25,877 nt of DNA. It comes from CAZOIA01 sp964579675 (lineage in GTDB: Bacteria; Planctomycetota; Phycisphaerae; UBA1845; PWPN01). Every line of letters starts with the position of its first letter. Positions within the stretch are counted from its first letter, which is position 1. The position numbers and the translations under genes are program-made. The notes beneath the pieces are model-generated. The model ran no database searches. It had not been told where the DNA came from and saw only the letters and a program-made list of their open reading frames with translations. The stretch is taken from positions 1 to 25,877 of the forward strand of contig CAZOIA010000068.1 of the NCBI GenBank assembly GCA_964579675.1, given 5' to 3'. This document shows, piece after piece, positions 1 to 7,919 of this stretch.

Positions 1-1
1 G

Positions 2-187
2 GGCGGGAAAACGGAGTATAGTGAGCGGGCTGTGCAGAGAACGCTCGGAAAGAAATGGGCTTCAGTGATAGAGGATCTCGTGGGAATCGGTCTGTTCGAA
101 GAAACGAGGCGCGGTGGGCAGCGCACGTTCAAAGTGCCGTTTGTGTACCGCGAAGGCTTGTCGCTCACACAGGGACGCGCTGAGTAG
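2..187 (+). CDS. C-terminal end of an unknown protein with a winged-helix-like tail (partial)
   Basis: The reading frame is open from the left edge to a TAG at 185-187, giving 61 residues. The gene starts outside the window. The visible part reads as a compact helical stretch (SERAVQRTLGKKWASVIEDL), then GIGLFEE, a turn rich in Arg and Gly, and a strand FKVPFVYR. A helix, a leucine-rich helix and a two-strand wing of this kind resemble the winged-helix ends of some P-loop ATPases and DNA-binding proteins. The other two frames on this strand contain stops early or give no protein-like composition. No family can be named from this fragment. Confidence 0.55.
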   Translation, partial: GGKTEYSERAVQRTLGKKWASVIEDLVGIGLFEETRRGGQRTFKVPFVYREGLSLTQGRAE

Positions 188-524
188 AGCTGGGTCCCAA
201 CTGCTCTCTGAGCAGTGCTTGACGCTGGCGGCTGGCACTGAGGGTGTGCCACTGCTCTTGGGCAGTGCGTCCGCGGGATGACGTTTCCGCCCAGACCACT
301 GGTGACCGTTCGGCTGTGGTCAGGGCAGGCAGAGCAGTGGCGCGCACTGAACGCGGAACCCTTCTTTCCTTCGTCCCTTGCTCGGAGGACCGTCTACTGG
401 AAGGTCCGCTGAGAGCATTTCGCGACAGCCAGCGCGACCTGCTGCGGAAGTTCGGCCGCGGCTGAACCAGCGCAATCAGCGCCAAGCCGATTGCGGCGCC
501 CGGCGGCGGGACCACGCTTCCTGT
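188..524. other. Intergenic stretch with small hairpins, no convincing gene
   Basis: Between the left partial gene and the PEP-CTERM gene I see no credible coding frame. Right after the stop at 187 there is a perfect 6-bp hairpin, CTGCTC at 201-206 with GAGCAG at 210-215. A larger inverted repeat, GAGCAGTG at 210-217 with CACTGCTC at 250-257, encloses GGCAC/GTGCC at 234-238 and 246-250. These could end transcription of the left gene, but there is no T-run. Reading on in frame past the PEP-CTERM stop on the minus strand gives a second short hydrophobic stretch, noted under findings. Confidence 0.4.
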
Positions 525-1442
525 CTATCGCTGGCGCCGCGTCACCGCTAGGCCGCCGAGGGCAAGCAACGTCAGGGTGGCAGGCTCCGGAAAGACGGCA
601 ATGCCATACGGGTAGGTCAGACCGGTGAGGACGTCTTCGATCCCGGTGCCGTCCGGGTTGGATCGCTGGATCCTGCCGGTGGGAGAGGTGGTGCCGCGCG
701 TCCAGTACAGCTTCCCGTCAACCGGGTTCAGGGCGATGCGATTCACGTACGCCCAGGCCTCGACAATGAAGCTCTGCCGATTCGAGCCGTCGAGGTCGGA
801 CACGTGGATTCGTTCCCAATCGCTGACATAGAGCTTGCCGCTGGCCAGATCCAACGCCAGGCCGCTGTTGCCGTCGTGGACCCGCGAGAAAAGCGTCTCA
901 ACATTCGATCCGTCGAGGTTGCTTCGCTGCACGTCGTGATAGGTCGACCAGTACACCTTGCCGCCGATGGGATCGACGGTGATGCCGTCGGCAAAACTCG
1001 TGGTCGTCACAAGCAGCTCGTCACCTGCGCCACTTGGCTTGACCCGGCGGATCTGCGAATAAGGCGAGTCCGTGTGCGCCGTGTAGTAGATCATGCCGCC
1101 GGTCTGATCGAGGACGAGGTCGGACGGGAAAGTGCTCTGCAACACGATCTGCGGATTGGCGCCGTCGAGATCGGATCGTTCGATTCGCCCGGTGTTGAAG
1201 TCAACCCAGTACAGGTGACCGGAGGGCTCGTCAACGGCCACACCCCTCGGCAGGAAGCTGCCCATGGGCCGGGAGAACACGGTCTGATAACCGGTGCCGT
1301 CCGTGTCTGCCTTGCTTATCCGGGCATCCGTGCTCTGGGAAAAGTACATGGTACCGACTGGGGCCGCTTGTACCCGTTGCGTGTCGGCGACGCACGCCAA
1401 CATCAGAGCCGCCCCTGCCGCGATCCCTGCAACCTTTTCCAT
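525..1442 (-). CDS. Secreted six-bladed YWTD/LDL-receptor-type propeller protein with PEP-CTERM tail
   Basis: This 305-residue protein should be exported and then sorted at the envelope by the PEP-CTERM/exosortase system. Residues 1-25 form a signal peptide (MEKVAGIAAGAALMLACVA). Six repeats follow, each with an aromatic strand such as LYWVD, VYWST, LYVSD or LYWTR and then a turn of the type SDLDGSN or SNPDGTG. This is the pattern of YWTD/NHL-like six-bladed propellers. The C-terminus has the motif FPEPA, a hydrophobic stretch LTLLALGGLAV and a basic end RRQR. The start at 1442 is preferred over the longer frame to 1583 because GGGGAGG lies 7-8 nt upstream and a signal peptide begins there. 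The ligand or target is unknown. Confidence 0.85.
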   Translation of the reverse strand: MEKVAGIAAGAALMLACVADTQRVQAAPVGTMYFSQSTDARISKADTDGTGYQTVFSRPMGSFLPRGVAVDEPSGHLYWVDFNTGRIERSDLDGANPQIVLQSTFPSDLVLDQTGGMIYYTAHTDSPYSQIRRVKPSGAGDELLVTTTSFADGITVDPIGGKVYWSTYHDVQRSNLDGSNVETLFSRVHDGNSGLALDLASGKLYVSDWERIHVSDLDGSNRQSFIVEAWAYVNRIALNPVDGKLYWTRGTTSPTGRIQRSNPDGTGIEDVLTGLTYPYGIAVFPEPATLTLLALGGLAVTRRQR

Positions 1443-1468
1443 TTTCTTTTCCTCCCCAAGTAGACGAA

Positions 1469-1493
1469 GAGAGCCCGCCCGAAGGCGTCTCTC
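1469..1493 (-). promoter_or_regulatory. 5'-leader hairpin of the PEP-CTERM gene
   Basis: On the minus strand the leader between the -10 element and the start codon contains GAGAG (1489-1493), a short internal loop, CGCC, the tetraloop TTCG and GGCG, then CTCTC (1469-1473). CGCC-TTCG-GGCG is an exceptionally stable hairpin. It lies about 25 nt upstream of the ribosome-binding site and could stabilise the mRNA 5' end. Confidence 0.5.
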
Positions 1494-1506
1494 TCCCAGA
1501 TTACAG

Positions 1507-1515
1507 ATTATAGCA
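1507..1515 (-). promoter_or_regulatory. Extended -10 promoter for the PEP-CTERM gene
   Basis: The minus strand reads TGCTATAAT here: a perfect -10 hexamer (1507-1512) with the TGN extension (1513-1515). Transcription would begin near 1500, leaving a leader of about 58 nt before the start at 1442. The -35 position 17 nt upstream (CGCTAC) is poor, which fits an extended -10 promoter. Confidence 0.55.
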
Positions 1516-1547
1516 CTTAACGTTTGAGTGTAGCGGTTTCCCGCCCG

Positions 1548-1571
1548 AAAACCCCTGTTAGCAGGGGTTTT
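1548..1571. terminator. Perfect 10-bp hairpin, likely bidirectional intrinsic terminator
   Basis: AAAACCCCTG (1548-1557), loop TTAG and CAGGGGTTTT (1562-1571) form a perfect stem with A and T tracts on both sides, as expected for a terminator that works in either direction. It lies downstream of folC on the minus strand and upstream of the PEP-CTERM promoter, so it would insulate the two. An outer pair, TAGCGGT (1531-1537) with ACCGCTA (1582-1588), can extend the structure. Confidence 0.65.
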
Positions 1572-1672
1572 CCGCCTCGACACCGCTACAAGAGAAGGGC
1601 AAGTGCCCTAGCTATTTGCTGAAGGTAGGGAAGACTGCCTTTCTCCTCCACCCTGCAACAACGTTCAGCGCA

Positions 1673-1681
1673 ATTATAGCA
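1673..1681 (-). promoter_or_regulatory. Second TGCTATAAT -10-like element between folC and the PEP-CTERM gene
   Basis: The minus strand again reads TGCTATAAT, identical over nine bases to the PEP-CTERM promoter element. It lies about 100 nt upstream of the hairpin at 1548-1571. If both are used, the product would be a short RNA of about 100-120 nt. No -35 box is obvious and the function is unknown. Confidence 0.3.
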
Positions 1682-1726
1682 CCTCGCCCCTCCCCCGCAC
1701 GTCAATTCCCAACAGGGCCCGGGAAC

Positions 1727-3139
1727 TCAGCGGCTCAGCACGGCGGCGGCTTCGGCGTAGCGTTCTTTCACCACGCGCCTGGCCCGGCCCACAAGGTAGA
1801 ATGACCCGGCGATGCAAATGACGTCCTCGCGCGTCACGGCGCGTTCGGCAATATCGAGGGCATCTTCAAGTCGTGGCGCTACCTGGGCCATCTTCCCGCA
1901 TCGCTCGGTATACTCGGCGGCCAATTCATCGGGATCCGCCGATCTCGGTGCGCAGCCGTCGGTGAAGATCACCTTGTCCGCCCCCAACTGAATGTGCCTC
2001 AGCATGCCGGCGATGTCCTTATCGGACCGGCAACCGAAGATCACCACCATCGAATCATAGGGGATATTCTGGCCGATCGCGCGCATCAACGCCTCGACAC
2101 TGGCCGCGTTGTGGGCCCCGTCCACCAGGATCCGGGGATCCTCATGGATGAGCTCCATCCGCCCGGGCAGGTGGGCCTTGGCCAAGCCCTCGATCGCCCG
2201 CTGGTCGTCGATCTGAAGACCCCGTTCCTTCAGGATCGCCATCACGCTCAACGCCAATCCGCAGTTGACCGCCTGGTGATCGCCGAGCAGCGGAACGGCC
2301 AGATGCTCGAACCGACTGCCACCGGCCGTCAAGCTCACCCGGGTATGTGGGCCAATCGGCCGCGACGACTCGAAACGGAAGCTGAACTCCATATCAGTGC
2401 CCGCGAAACGAAGGGGCGCCTTGACCTTCGCCGCCACCCGTTCCAGGACCTGGCGGACGTCGCGAGGCTGGGGCGCGCTCACCGCCGGAACGCCCGGCTT
2501 GAAGATCCCCGCCTTTTCCTCCGCGATCTTCGCCAGCGTATGGCCCAGTTGCTGAACGTGGTCGTAGCTGATACTCGTGATCGCGCAGACCTCCGGCCTC
2601 ACCACGTTCGTCGAGTCGAGTCGGCCGCCGAGACCCGCCTCGATTACGGCCAAGTCTACATCCTGCTCGAAGAAATAGACGAACCCCAGGGCTGTCAGGA
2701 TCTCGAAGTAGGTCGGCTCATCCTTGGCGAGCCTCTTCACCGCGGGGGCGATCCTGCCCATGAGCCGGGTCATGTCCGTAGCGGGAATCATCTCGCCGTT
2801 GATCTGAATCCGCTCCCGCACGTCGTTCAGGTGGGGCGAGGTGTAAAGCCCGATGGTTTTCCCGCAATTGGCCAGCATGGAGGCCAGCATCGTCGCCGTA
2901 GACCCCTTGCCTTTGGTCCCAGCGATATGAACACAGCGTAGCTTCCGGTGCGGGTTGCCGAGGCTGGCAAGCAGCCGATTCATTCGTGCGAGATTGAAAT
3001 TAGTTGGGTTATAGCCGACCCGGCTCATTCGCTCGTAGTTGGCCATTGAATTGAGATAGTTCAGCGCCGACCGATAGGTTCGAATCGTGGCTGGCGCCTT
3101 TCTCCTTGCCGATGTCTGTGCAATCCCTGACCGTGCCAT
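1727..3139 (-). CDS. folC: Bifunctional folylpolyglutamate synthase / dihydrofolate synthase
   Basis: FolC adds L-glutamate to dihydropteroate or to folates in an ATP-dependent reaction in the cytoplasm. The protein has 470 residues, slightly longer than the usual 420-440 because of about 20 extra N-terminal residues. The family start region (TYRSALNYLNS...NYERM, about 21-38) is followed by the P-loop GTKGKGST at about 74-81, the strand and loop TSPHL, the segment EAGLGGRLDSTN of the Mur-ligase fold, and the C-terminal domain with DGAHN. The ATG at 3139 has only a weak AGGG upstream and lies 9 nt from a -10-like hexamer, so the mRNA may be leaderless. The second Met, near residue 32 (MANYERM), is the main alternative start. 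Confidence 0.95.
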   Translation of the reverse strand: MARSGIAQTSARRKAPATIRTYRSALNYLNSMANYERMSRVGYNPTNFNLARMNRLLASLGNPHRKLRCVHIAGTKGKGSTATMLASMLANCGKTIGLYTSPHLNDVRERIQINGEMIPATDMTRLMGRIAPAVKRLAKDEPTYFEILTALGFVYFFEQDVDLAVIEAGLGGRLDSTNVVRPEVCAITSISYDHVQQLGHTLAKIAEEKAGIFKPGVPAVSAPQPRDVRQVLERVAAKVKAPLRFAGTDMEFSFRFESSRPIGPHTRVSLTAGGSRFEHLAVPLLGDHQAVNCGLALSVMAILKERGLQIDDQRAIEGLAKAHLPGRMELIHEDPRILVDGAHNAASVEALMRAIGQNIPYDSMVVIFGCRSDKDIAGMLRHIQLGADKVIFTDGCAPRSADPDELAAEYTERCGKMAQVAPRLEDALDIAERAVTREDVICIAGSFYLVGRARRVVKERYAEAAAVLSR

Positions 3140-3148
3140 AATAGCCCT

Positions 3149-3177
3149 ATGTTACCGGAACGTACCCTTCTAGTCAA
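3149..3177 (-). promoter_or_regulatory. Promoter of folC, placed for a leaderless transcript
   Basis: The minus strand has TTGACT (3172-3177), exactly 17 nt, then TAACAT (3149-3154): 5 of 6 and 4 of 6 matches to the sigma-70-type consensus. Only 9 nt separate the -10 from the folC ATG, so transcription would start at or within 3-4 nt of the start codon. Confidence 0.5.
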
Positions 3178-3732
3178 ATACGATCAATTGACGCTCGGGT
3201 TCGGGAACGGCCGGCTCGCAAACCGCGGCTGTTTGGGGCTATCCTCCTGATAGACATGATGTTACCGATACAACCAGAGTTTTCCGGTTTTCCTGGGCAT
3301 CGCCGGGGCTAACCCTGCATGTAGTGGTGGTGCTTGTGGGGCGCCCTATTTGTCGGGTTCGAGGGCTCGCTTCTGCTGACCGCAGCCGTCATACGACGAA
3401 CGCCCGTCTAAGCGTCTTCGCAGAAAGAGGTTAGCACAGACCATCGCCCCGGCGCAGGCGCTCGAAGGGTTACCCATGATTGCGGCATAATTCCCCCTTC
3501 TGACTTCGCCGAGCAGGCAGAAGCGGTGGGACAAGCGCGGTCTCAGCTACGATCACGACGCGGCGACAACGGCCTGGTGGGTTGTCGCGTCGGGCCGGCG
3601 GGAGGTGTCAGAGTGACGGTCCAGTTTGAAAACCTGCGACCGGGATGGTCGGGCAAGGTACGGTAGGACAAGGTCGCCGTCGGGCGGATGAGCCTGGTCA
3701 ACCGCAACTGTAAGGGCGAGGTCTTCTGCAGC
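3178..3732. other. Long stretch without a recognisable gene; contains a strong hairpin
   Basis: Only short open frames exist here (62 residues on the minus strand at 3346-3534, 85 residues at 3543-3800), and neither has a ribosome-binding site or protein-like composition that I trust. At 3557-3591 there is a long hairpin: GACG, a 3-nt bulge CGG and CGACAAC pair with GTTGTCG and CGTC around a 10-nt loop. I compared the region by eye with RNase P RNA, tmRNA, SRP RNA and tRNA and found none of their conserved cores. It may be a decayed gene or an unknown structured RNA. Confidence 0.35.
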
Positions 3733-3761
3733 TTGGCCGGTCCCCCCGCCGTATATATAAT
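3733..3761 (+). promoter_or_regulatory. Promoter of the S41 protease gene
   Basis: TTGGCC (3733-3738), 17 nt and the perfect -10 hexamer TATAAT (3756-3761) make the best sigma-70-type promoter in the window. Transcription would begin near 3768 and give a leader of about 200 nt before the start at 3971. Confidence 0.6.
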
Positions 3762-3970
3762 CAAACTAAGGCGAGGGGCGGATAGACCAGACTTGTCCAC
3801 CTGGGCCGAGGCGTCCGCTCAACAGGGCTCGTGGTTTGCAGCGGCCCAGGCAGGACCCGTTCGACGCTCGCGCTCGAGTAATCACCGGCGACGTCCACCC
3901 GACCAGCGGCTGACAGGAGGCGGTGACCGGTGGGTTTTGCGTTGTTCTCAGGCCCCCCAGAGGAGTTCCG

Positions 3971-6304
3971 ATGCGTGGATCGCGGATGATGATTCTCGGA
4001 CGCTGGTGCAGCCTTGCTGCAATGGTGGTGATGGTGCTTTCGCTGTCGGCAGGGGCCGACACGTCCGCCCGGGGCAAGCCCATCGGGACCGAGGCCCAGC
4101 AGCAGCGGTGGCTCAGCGGACTGGCTCTGGTGGGCGCAGGGCAGACGGCCAAGGCGGCCGAGGTGGTCCACCGGCTGATCACCGACGGCGTGGCCGACGA
4201 ACGTGTCCGGCTCGTGGACGACTGGTTGGCGGACTTCGAGAGGCTCCAGGCAGAGCGGGCCGAGCGAATCCAATCGGATTACGAGCAATACGTCAACTGG
4301 GCGAAGGAGGACATGGACAAGGGGCGGTGGCACGAGGTGGTTCGGACCTGCAGACTGGCTTTCAAGAATGTCAGGGACCAGGACGCCTTTCGCAAAGAGC
4401 CCTGGCTTATCAAGGCGGTCGAGGGTACGGCCGCCGCAGCCCTGGAGTACGAAGACGAGGGCAAGTGGTATCGGGCTGCCGGCATCCATGCTCGCCTGAC
4501 CGAGATCTTCCCGCACAATAGGGACTACCGCGAGGCGCTTGACCGCTGTCAGGAGCACATCCGCATCGAGCTGATGTACGAACCCAAGTCAGACTGGGAG
4601 GCGATGGTGAGCGGCATCACCTCCGAGATGGCGCGTGATGCGTTCCGCAAGATCGCGACCGACTACCTCAAGGAGCCGGCGTTCAAGGATGCGGCAATCG
4701 GCGGCCTGAAACAACTCTTGCTCATGGCGGGCGAGCCGCAACCGGCCGGGGTTTTCAAGGCTCTGGACGACCAGGATGCGGTGAGTGAATTCCGCATCCG
4801 CGTCAACGAGAATCTGAAGAAGGCCAAGCAGGAGGATGAACTGACGGTTGACGATCTGACCGACGATTTCGATAACGTTTTGACGATCAACGAGGAGGTC
4901 CAGCTTTTTCCTGAGGCGGTCCTCATCCATGAGTTCGTGCATGGTGCGCTAGAGCCGCTGGACAAGTTCAGCGACATGATCTGGCCGGCGGAGGTGCAGG
5001 AGTTCAACAAGCACACGCAGGGCAAGTTCAGCGGGGTCGGGATCCAGATCCGCAAGCCCCCGGGTGAACCGATTCTGGTCGTGTCGCCGCTGAAGGATTC
5101 CCCCGCCTATGCGAAGGGGATCCGCCCGGGCGATCTGATCACCAAGATCAACGGGAAGCCGGCCAGCAAGTACTCCATCACCCGCGCGGTCCGGGAGATC
5201 ACCGGCCCGGTGGGCACGACGGTCACGCTGACCATCAAGCGCCCGGGGCGGGAGGACTTCGAGGTCAAGCTGGAGCGACAGGAGATCACCATTCACACAA
5301 TTAAGGGCTTCGACCGGGATGAAGAGGGAGACTGGAAGTTCATCGTCGATCCGGTCAGGAAGATCGGCTACGTCCGCATGACGAACTTCACCGAGGGAAC
5401 GTTCGACGAGTTGCGGACGGTCCTTGAGCGGTTGACCCACCGACAGGGAATACGGGGGTTGATCTTCGACTTGCGGGACAATCCCGGCGGACCTTTGAAA
5501 TCCGCGGTCGACGTCGCCGACCTGTTCCTCGGGGCCGACCAGCAGATCGTCTCCACCCTCGACCGGCACAAGAACCCCTGGCAGGTCTCGTCCTCCACCG
5601 AGCCCGTCTACGCCGACTTCCCGCTGGTCGTACTCGTGAGCAAGTACAGCGCCAGTGCATCGGAAATCGTCGCCGGGGCACTGCAGGTGCACAAGCGGGC
5701 CGTCATCGTGGGAGAGCGGACGTATGGAAAGGGCAGCGTTCAACAGGTGCTCCTGCTCAATCGCAGCAGATCGGCATTCCTCAAACTCACCACCGCTCTG
5801 TACTACCTTCCCAACGGCCGTTGCCTGCATAAGGATGAGGATTCGACCACTTGGGGCGTCGACCCCGACATCGAAGCCAGGCTCGTGCCCAAAGAACGAG
5901 TCAAGCTCAGCGAGCTCCAACTCAAGAGGGAGATTCTCAAAGGGAAGAACCAGAGTGAACTCACAGACGAGGATCTCAGGCACGTGACCGACTACCACGG
6001 CTTGGGCCGATCCGATGACCAGGACGAGGACCGGGAAACGGAAGGGCCAGACTCCTCGGAACCGCTCACGGACACGGCCCCCGCCGACGAGGAGGCCGAG
6101 CACGCCAAAGGCGATGAAGGAGAAGATGAAGAGGACGACGAACTGGATACCACCCGCACGGACCCGAACGATTACCCGGAGATTGATCCGCAACTGGAAG
6201 AGGCGTTGCTGCTGATGCGGGTCTGGCTTGAGACCGATCAGGCGTGGCCGACACGCCCCGCGGAGATCGCCGCCACGCCAGCAGCGGCATCGGTCGGGGG
6301 GTGA
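3971..6304 (+). CDS. Secreted S41-family C-terminal processing protease with PDZ domain (Ctp/Prc-like)
   Basis: This 777-residue serine protease should work outside the cytoplasmic membrane, cutting proteins from their C-terminal end. A signal peptide fills residues 1-29 (basic start, MVVMVLSL core, cleavage near SAGA). An N-terminal helical domain of about 300 residues follows, then a PDZ domain at about 355-440 (GVGIQI, RPGDLITKINGK) and the S41 core. In the motif SASASE the middle serine, about S562, lies 25 residues before the lysine of YGKGSVQ, about K587. That is the Ser/Lys spacing of E. coli Prc. GLIFDLRDNPGG is also typical. The last 100 or so residues are very acidic and low in complexity (DDQDEDRE, GDEGEDEEDDE). 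The start is chosen because AGAGGAG lies 5 nt upstream; the frame itself is open to 3923. Confidence 0.93.
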   Translation: MRGSRMMILGRWCSLAAMVVMVLSLSAGADTSARGKPIGTEAQQQRWLSGLALVGAGQTAKAAEVVHRLITDGVADERVRLVDDWLADFERLQAERAERIQSDYEQYVNWAKEDMDKGRWHEVVRTCRLAFKNVRDQDAFRKEPWLIKAVEGTAAAALEYEDEGKWYRAAGIHARLTEIFPHNRDYREALDRCQEHIRIELMYEPKSDWEAMVSGITSEMARDAFRKIATDYLKEPAFKDAAIGGLKQLLLMAGEPQPAGVFKALDDQDAVSEFRIRVNENLKKAKQEDELTVDDLTDDFDNVLTINEEVQLFPEAVLIHEFVHGALEPLDKFSDMIWPAEVQEFNKHTQGKFSGVGIQIRKPPGEPILVVSPLKDSPAYAKGIRPGDLITKINGKPASKYSITRAVREITGPVGTTVTLTIKRPGREDFEVKLERQEITIHTIKGFDRDEEGDWKFIVDPVRKIGYVRMTNFTEGTFDELRTVLERLTHRQGIRGLIFDLRDNPGGPLKSAVDVADLFLGADQQIVSTLDRHKNPWQVSSSTEPVYADFPLVVLVSKYSASASEIVAGALQVHKRAVIVGERTYGKGSVQQVLLLNRSRSAFLKLTTALYYLPNGRCLHKDEDSTTWGVDPDIEARLVPKERVKLSELQLKREILKGKNQSELTDEDLRHVTDYHGLGRSDDQDEDRETEGPDSSEPLTDTAPADEEAEHAKGDEGEDEEDDELDTTRTDPNDYPEIDPQLEEALLLMRVWLETDQAWPTRPAEIAATPAAASVGG

Positions 6305-6361
6305 TCGTTTTCTTTGCGAAGCCGCAACCGGCGTCGTCAACCTCAAGCACACAGCCCCGCG

Positions 6362-6700
6362 CTACTGGTCGAGTTGCAGACTGTAGATCCCGCTGGCGAC
6401 GTCGTCGTAGACGTCGAAGATCTTATCGAGCCCCGTGACCAGGAATACCCCCCAGACGTGGGTACTGACGGCACACAGCTTGAGCTTGCGCTGATGGCTG
6501 ACGGTCTGGATCTTGCGAAGCTTGAGCAGCTTGGCGATATTGGATGAGTTGAGGAAAGTAACGTTCTGGAAGTTGAGGACGATATCGAGATCGGAGCGAT
6601 GCTCCACCGCTTCCAGCAGGGCCGTCAGATCGTCACTGAACTGGGGATCATTCGCCAGCTCCACCAGCAGAACATCGTCGGACCAGTTCTCGATGGGCAT
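6362..6700 (-). CDS. STAS-domain protein, anti-sigma factor antagonist type
   Basis: This 112-residue protein is a single STAS domain, the fold of SpoIIAA-type proteins that bind and release anti-sigma kinases. It shows the expected order: an N-terminal strand, a helix DDLTALLEAV, a strand LDIVLNF, then FLNSSNIAKLLKL. In SpoIIAA relatives the Ser pair in the matching position is the phosphorylation site, here about S52-S53. The Asp usually found in the preceding strand is Asn (LNFQN), so phosphorylation control may be altered. No matching kinase or sigma factor is visible. It lies 98 bp downstream of the RNase HII-like gene on the same strand and may share its transcript. GGAG lies 12 nt upstream of the ATG, farther than usual. 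Confidence 0.8.
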   Translation of the reverse strand: MPIENWSDDVLLVELANDPQFSDDLTALLEAVEHRSDLDIVLNFQNVTFLNSSNIAKLLKLRKIQTVSHQRKLKLCAVSTHVWGVFLVTGLDKIFDVYDDVASGIYSLQLDQ

Positions 6701-6798
6701 CGTCCGTGATCTCTCCGGGGAAACGGTTTCGCGTCTCAGCGGTCAATCTACTCCCCGCCGCAAGGCATGTCAACGCGGAGTCCTGACGACAGGGGTGG

Positions 6799-7827
6799 TC
6801 ACAGGGAGCGCACCAGCCATTGACGATCCACGCGCTGTCGTGCGATCGCGGCATCGATATCCGCCAGGAACCGCCGGCCATCCTGATAGTAACCCGCGGT
6901 GGGGCGAAGGCCCGAGACCCGGGCGCACCAGTAGCGATTGAGGCAGATCATGAGCAGCTCGCGGACGTACTTGCTGACCATGCTGGCCAGCGCTACGGGC
7001 AGATGGTGTGCCTCGCCGTGGCGCACGAACCGGATGACCCAGGGCGCGGGCTGGCGGGTAAGACGATAGCTGCTTCGCTCGGGTGATTCCTCGAGCACCT
7101 CGAGCCGCACGTCATCGAAGGCGGTCATGAGCGGCCGGCGGTAACCGATTCGGCCTCCCTGCCGATCCACCCACACCCGCAGTGGCCGGGGCCCGACCGC
7201 ATCCACCACCCGCTGCACGAGCCGAAGCGTCTGCCCGAAAAGCACCACCGCCTTGTTGCGCGTCGCCCCGACCAGCCGATTAAAGTGCCCGGAAGGCAAC
7301 ACCTCGACCCACGCCCCGCGGAACCGGACCCCGGTGGCCGCCAGATCGTGGGACAAGGCATTGTGCTGGGTCCTGAGGTCATCCAGGCTGCATTCCACCG
7401 GCAGGTCATAGTCGCTGTCGGCATACCAGGGGTAGTGGGCCAGCAGGTCGGCCAGGCCCGGACATACCCGGCCGAGCAATGATCGCATGGTGGCCGGCAT
7501 CTGGCCGGTCTGCATGAGAAACGTCAGGACCGCCCGCTCCAGCAGCATGAGCCCGCCGGTCGAAGTTCGCTTGCCATAGAGCTTTTTGCTGTCGCCGACC
7601 GCAAGGCGGGGATCACGCCGGTCCGGTGTCTTCTTGATACTGGACCTGAGAATCTGCCACAGGTCGGGGCCGTCAGCGGGATTCCTCAGGGCCTTCAGCA
7701 CCGGCACCGGTACGTCGAACGCCACCGCCGAGACGACCAGCGGCCCGAGTAGCGGGCCGTAACCCGCCTCATCGATCCCGACGATCGTCGAGGTCGCAGC
7801 GCGGTCTGGTACACAGCGATCCGCCAT
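6799..7827 (-). CDS. Enlarged RNase HII-like nuclease
   Basis: RNase HII cuts the RNA strand of RNA-DNA hybrids and removes single ribonucleotides from DNA. The N-terminus has the clear family motif VGIDEAGYGPLLGP, with D19 and E20, followed by DSKKL at about 79-83. A third acidic residue, D221, sits in VWVDRQGGR, and the helix LASMVSKYVREL (about 280-291) matches the family motif ASIxAKVxRD but ends in E290 instead of Asp. The protein has 342 residues against about 200 in ordinary RNase HII, mainly because of roughly 140 residues between DSKKL and D221. No Shine-Dalgarno is seen. The ATG lies 8 nt from a -10-like hexamer. The family assignment is good, but real activity and substrate are not certain. 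Confidence 0.8.
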   Translation of the reverse strand: MADRCVPDRAATSTIVGIDEAGYGPLLGPLVVSAVAFDVPVPVLKALRNPADGPDLWQILRSSIKKTPDRRDPRLAVGDSKKLYGKRTSTGGLMLLERAVLTFLMQTGQMPATMRSLLGRVCPGLADLLAHYPWYADSDYDLPVECSLDDLRTQHNALSHDLAATGVRFRGAWVEVLPSGHFNRLVGATRNKAVVLFGQTLRLVQRVVDAVGPRPLRVWVDRQGGRIGYRRPLMTAFDDVRLEVLEESPERSSYRLTRQPAPWVIRFVRHGEAHHLPVALASMVSKYVRELLMICLNRYWCARVSGLRPTAGYYQDGRRFLADIDAAIARQRVDRQWLVRSL

Positions 7828-7835
7828 CGTCCCCG

Positions 7836-7864
7836 TTCATACCTGGCCAGCCGGCTTGCCTCAA
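7836..7864 (-). promoter_or_regulatory. Promoter of the RNase HII-like gene, placed for a leaderless transcript
   Basis: The minus strand has TTGAGG (7859-7864), 17 nt and TATGAA (7836-7841), then 8 nt to the ATG at 7827. With normal spacing the transcript would begin at the start codon, and no ribosome-binding site is present. Confidence 0.5.
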
Positions 7865-7919
7865 GGACAGCGAACCCTCGCCGTGGCCAGCGGCTGTGAG
7901 TGAACATGCGGGGCAGTAC

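Noticed and set aside
165..515. A 116-residue minus-strand frame and a 73-residue plus-strand frame at 244-465
   Set aside because: Neither has a ribosome-binding site or a recognisable composition, and hairpins cover part of the region. Only the short hydrophobic stretch next to the PEP-CTERM stop seemed worth noting.
3346..3370. A GGGTTCGAGGG sequence resembling the T-arm of a tRNA
   Set aside because: The arms beside the loop do not pair, and no acceptor or anticodon arm is found nearby.
3688..4521. A 277-residue open frame on the plus strand
   Set aside because: It overlaps the start of the protease in another frame, is dominated by Arg and Gly, and has no ribosome-binding site.
4949..6352. 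A 467-residue open frame on the minus strand opposite the protease gene
   Set aside because: The plus frame has a complete S41 protease with catalytic residues; the opposite frame has no family features.
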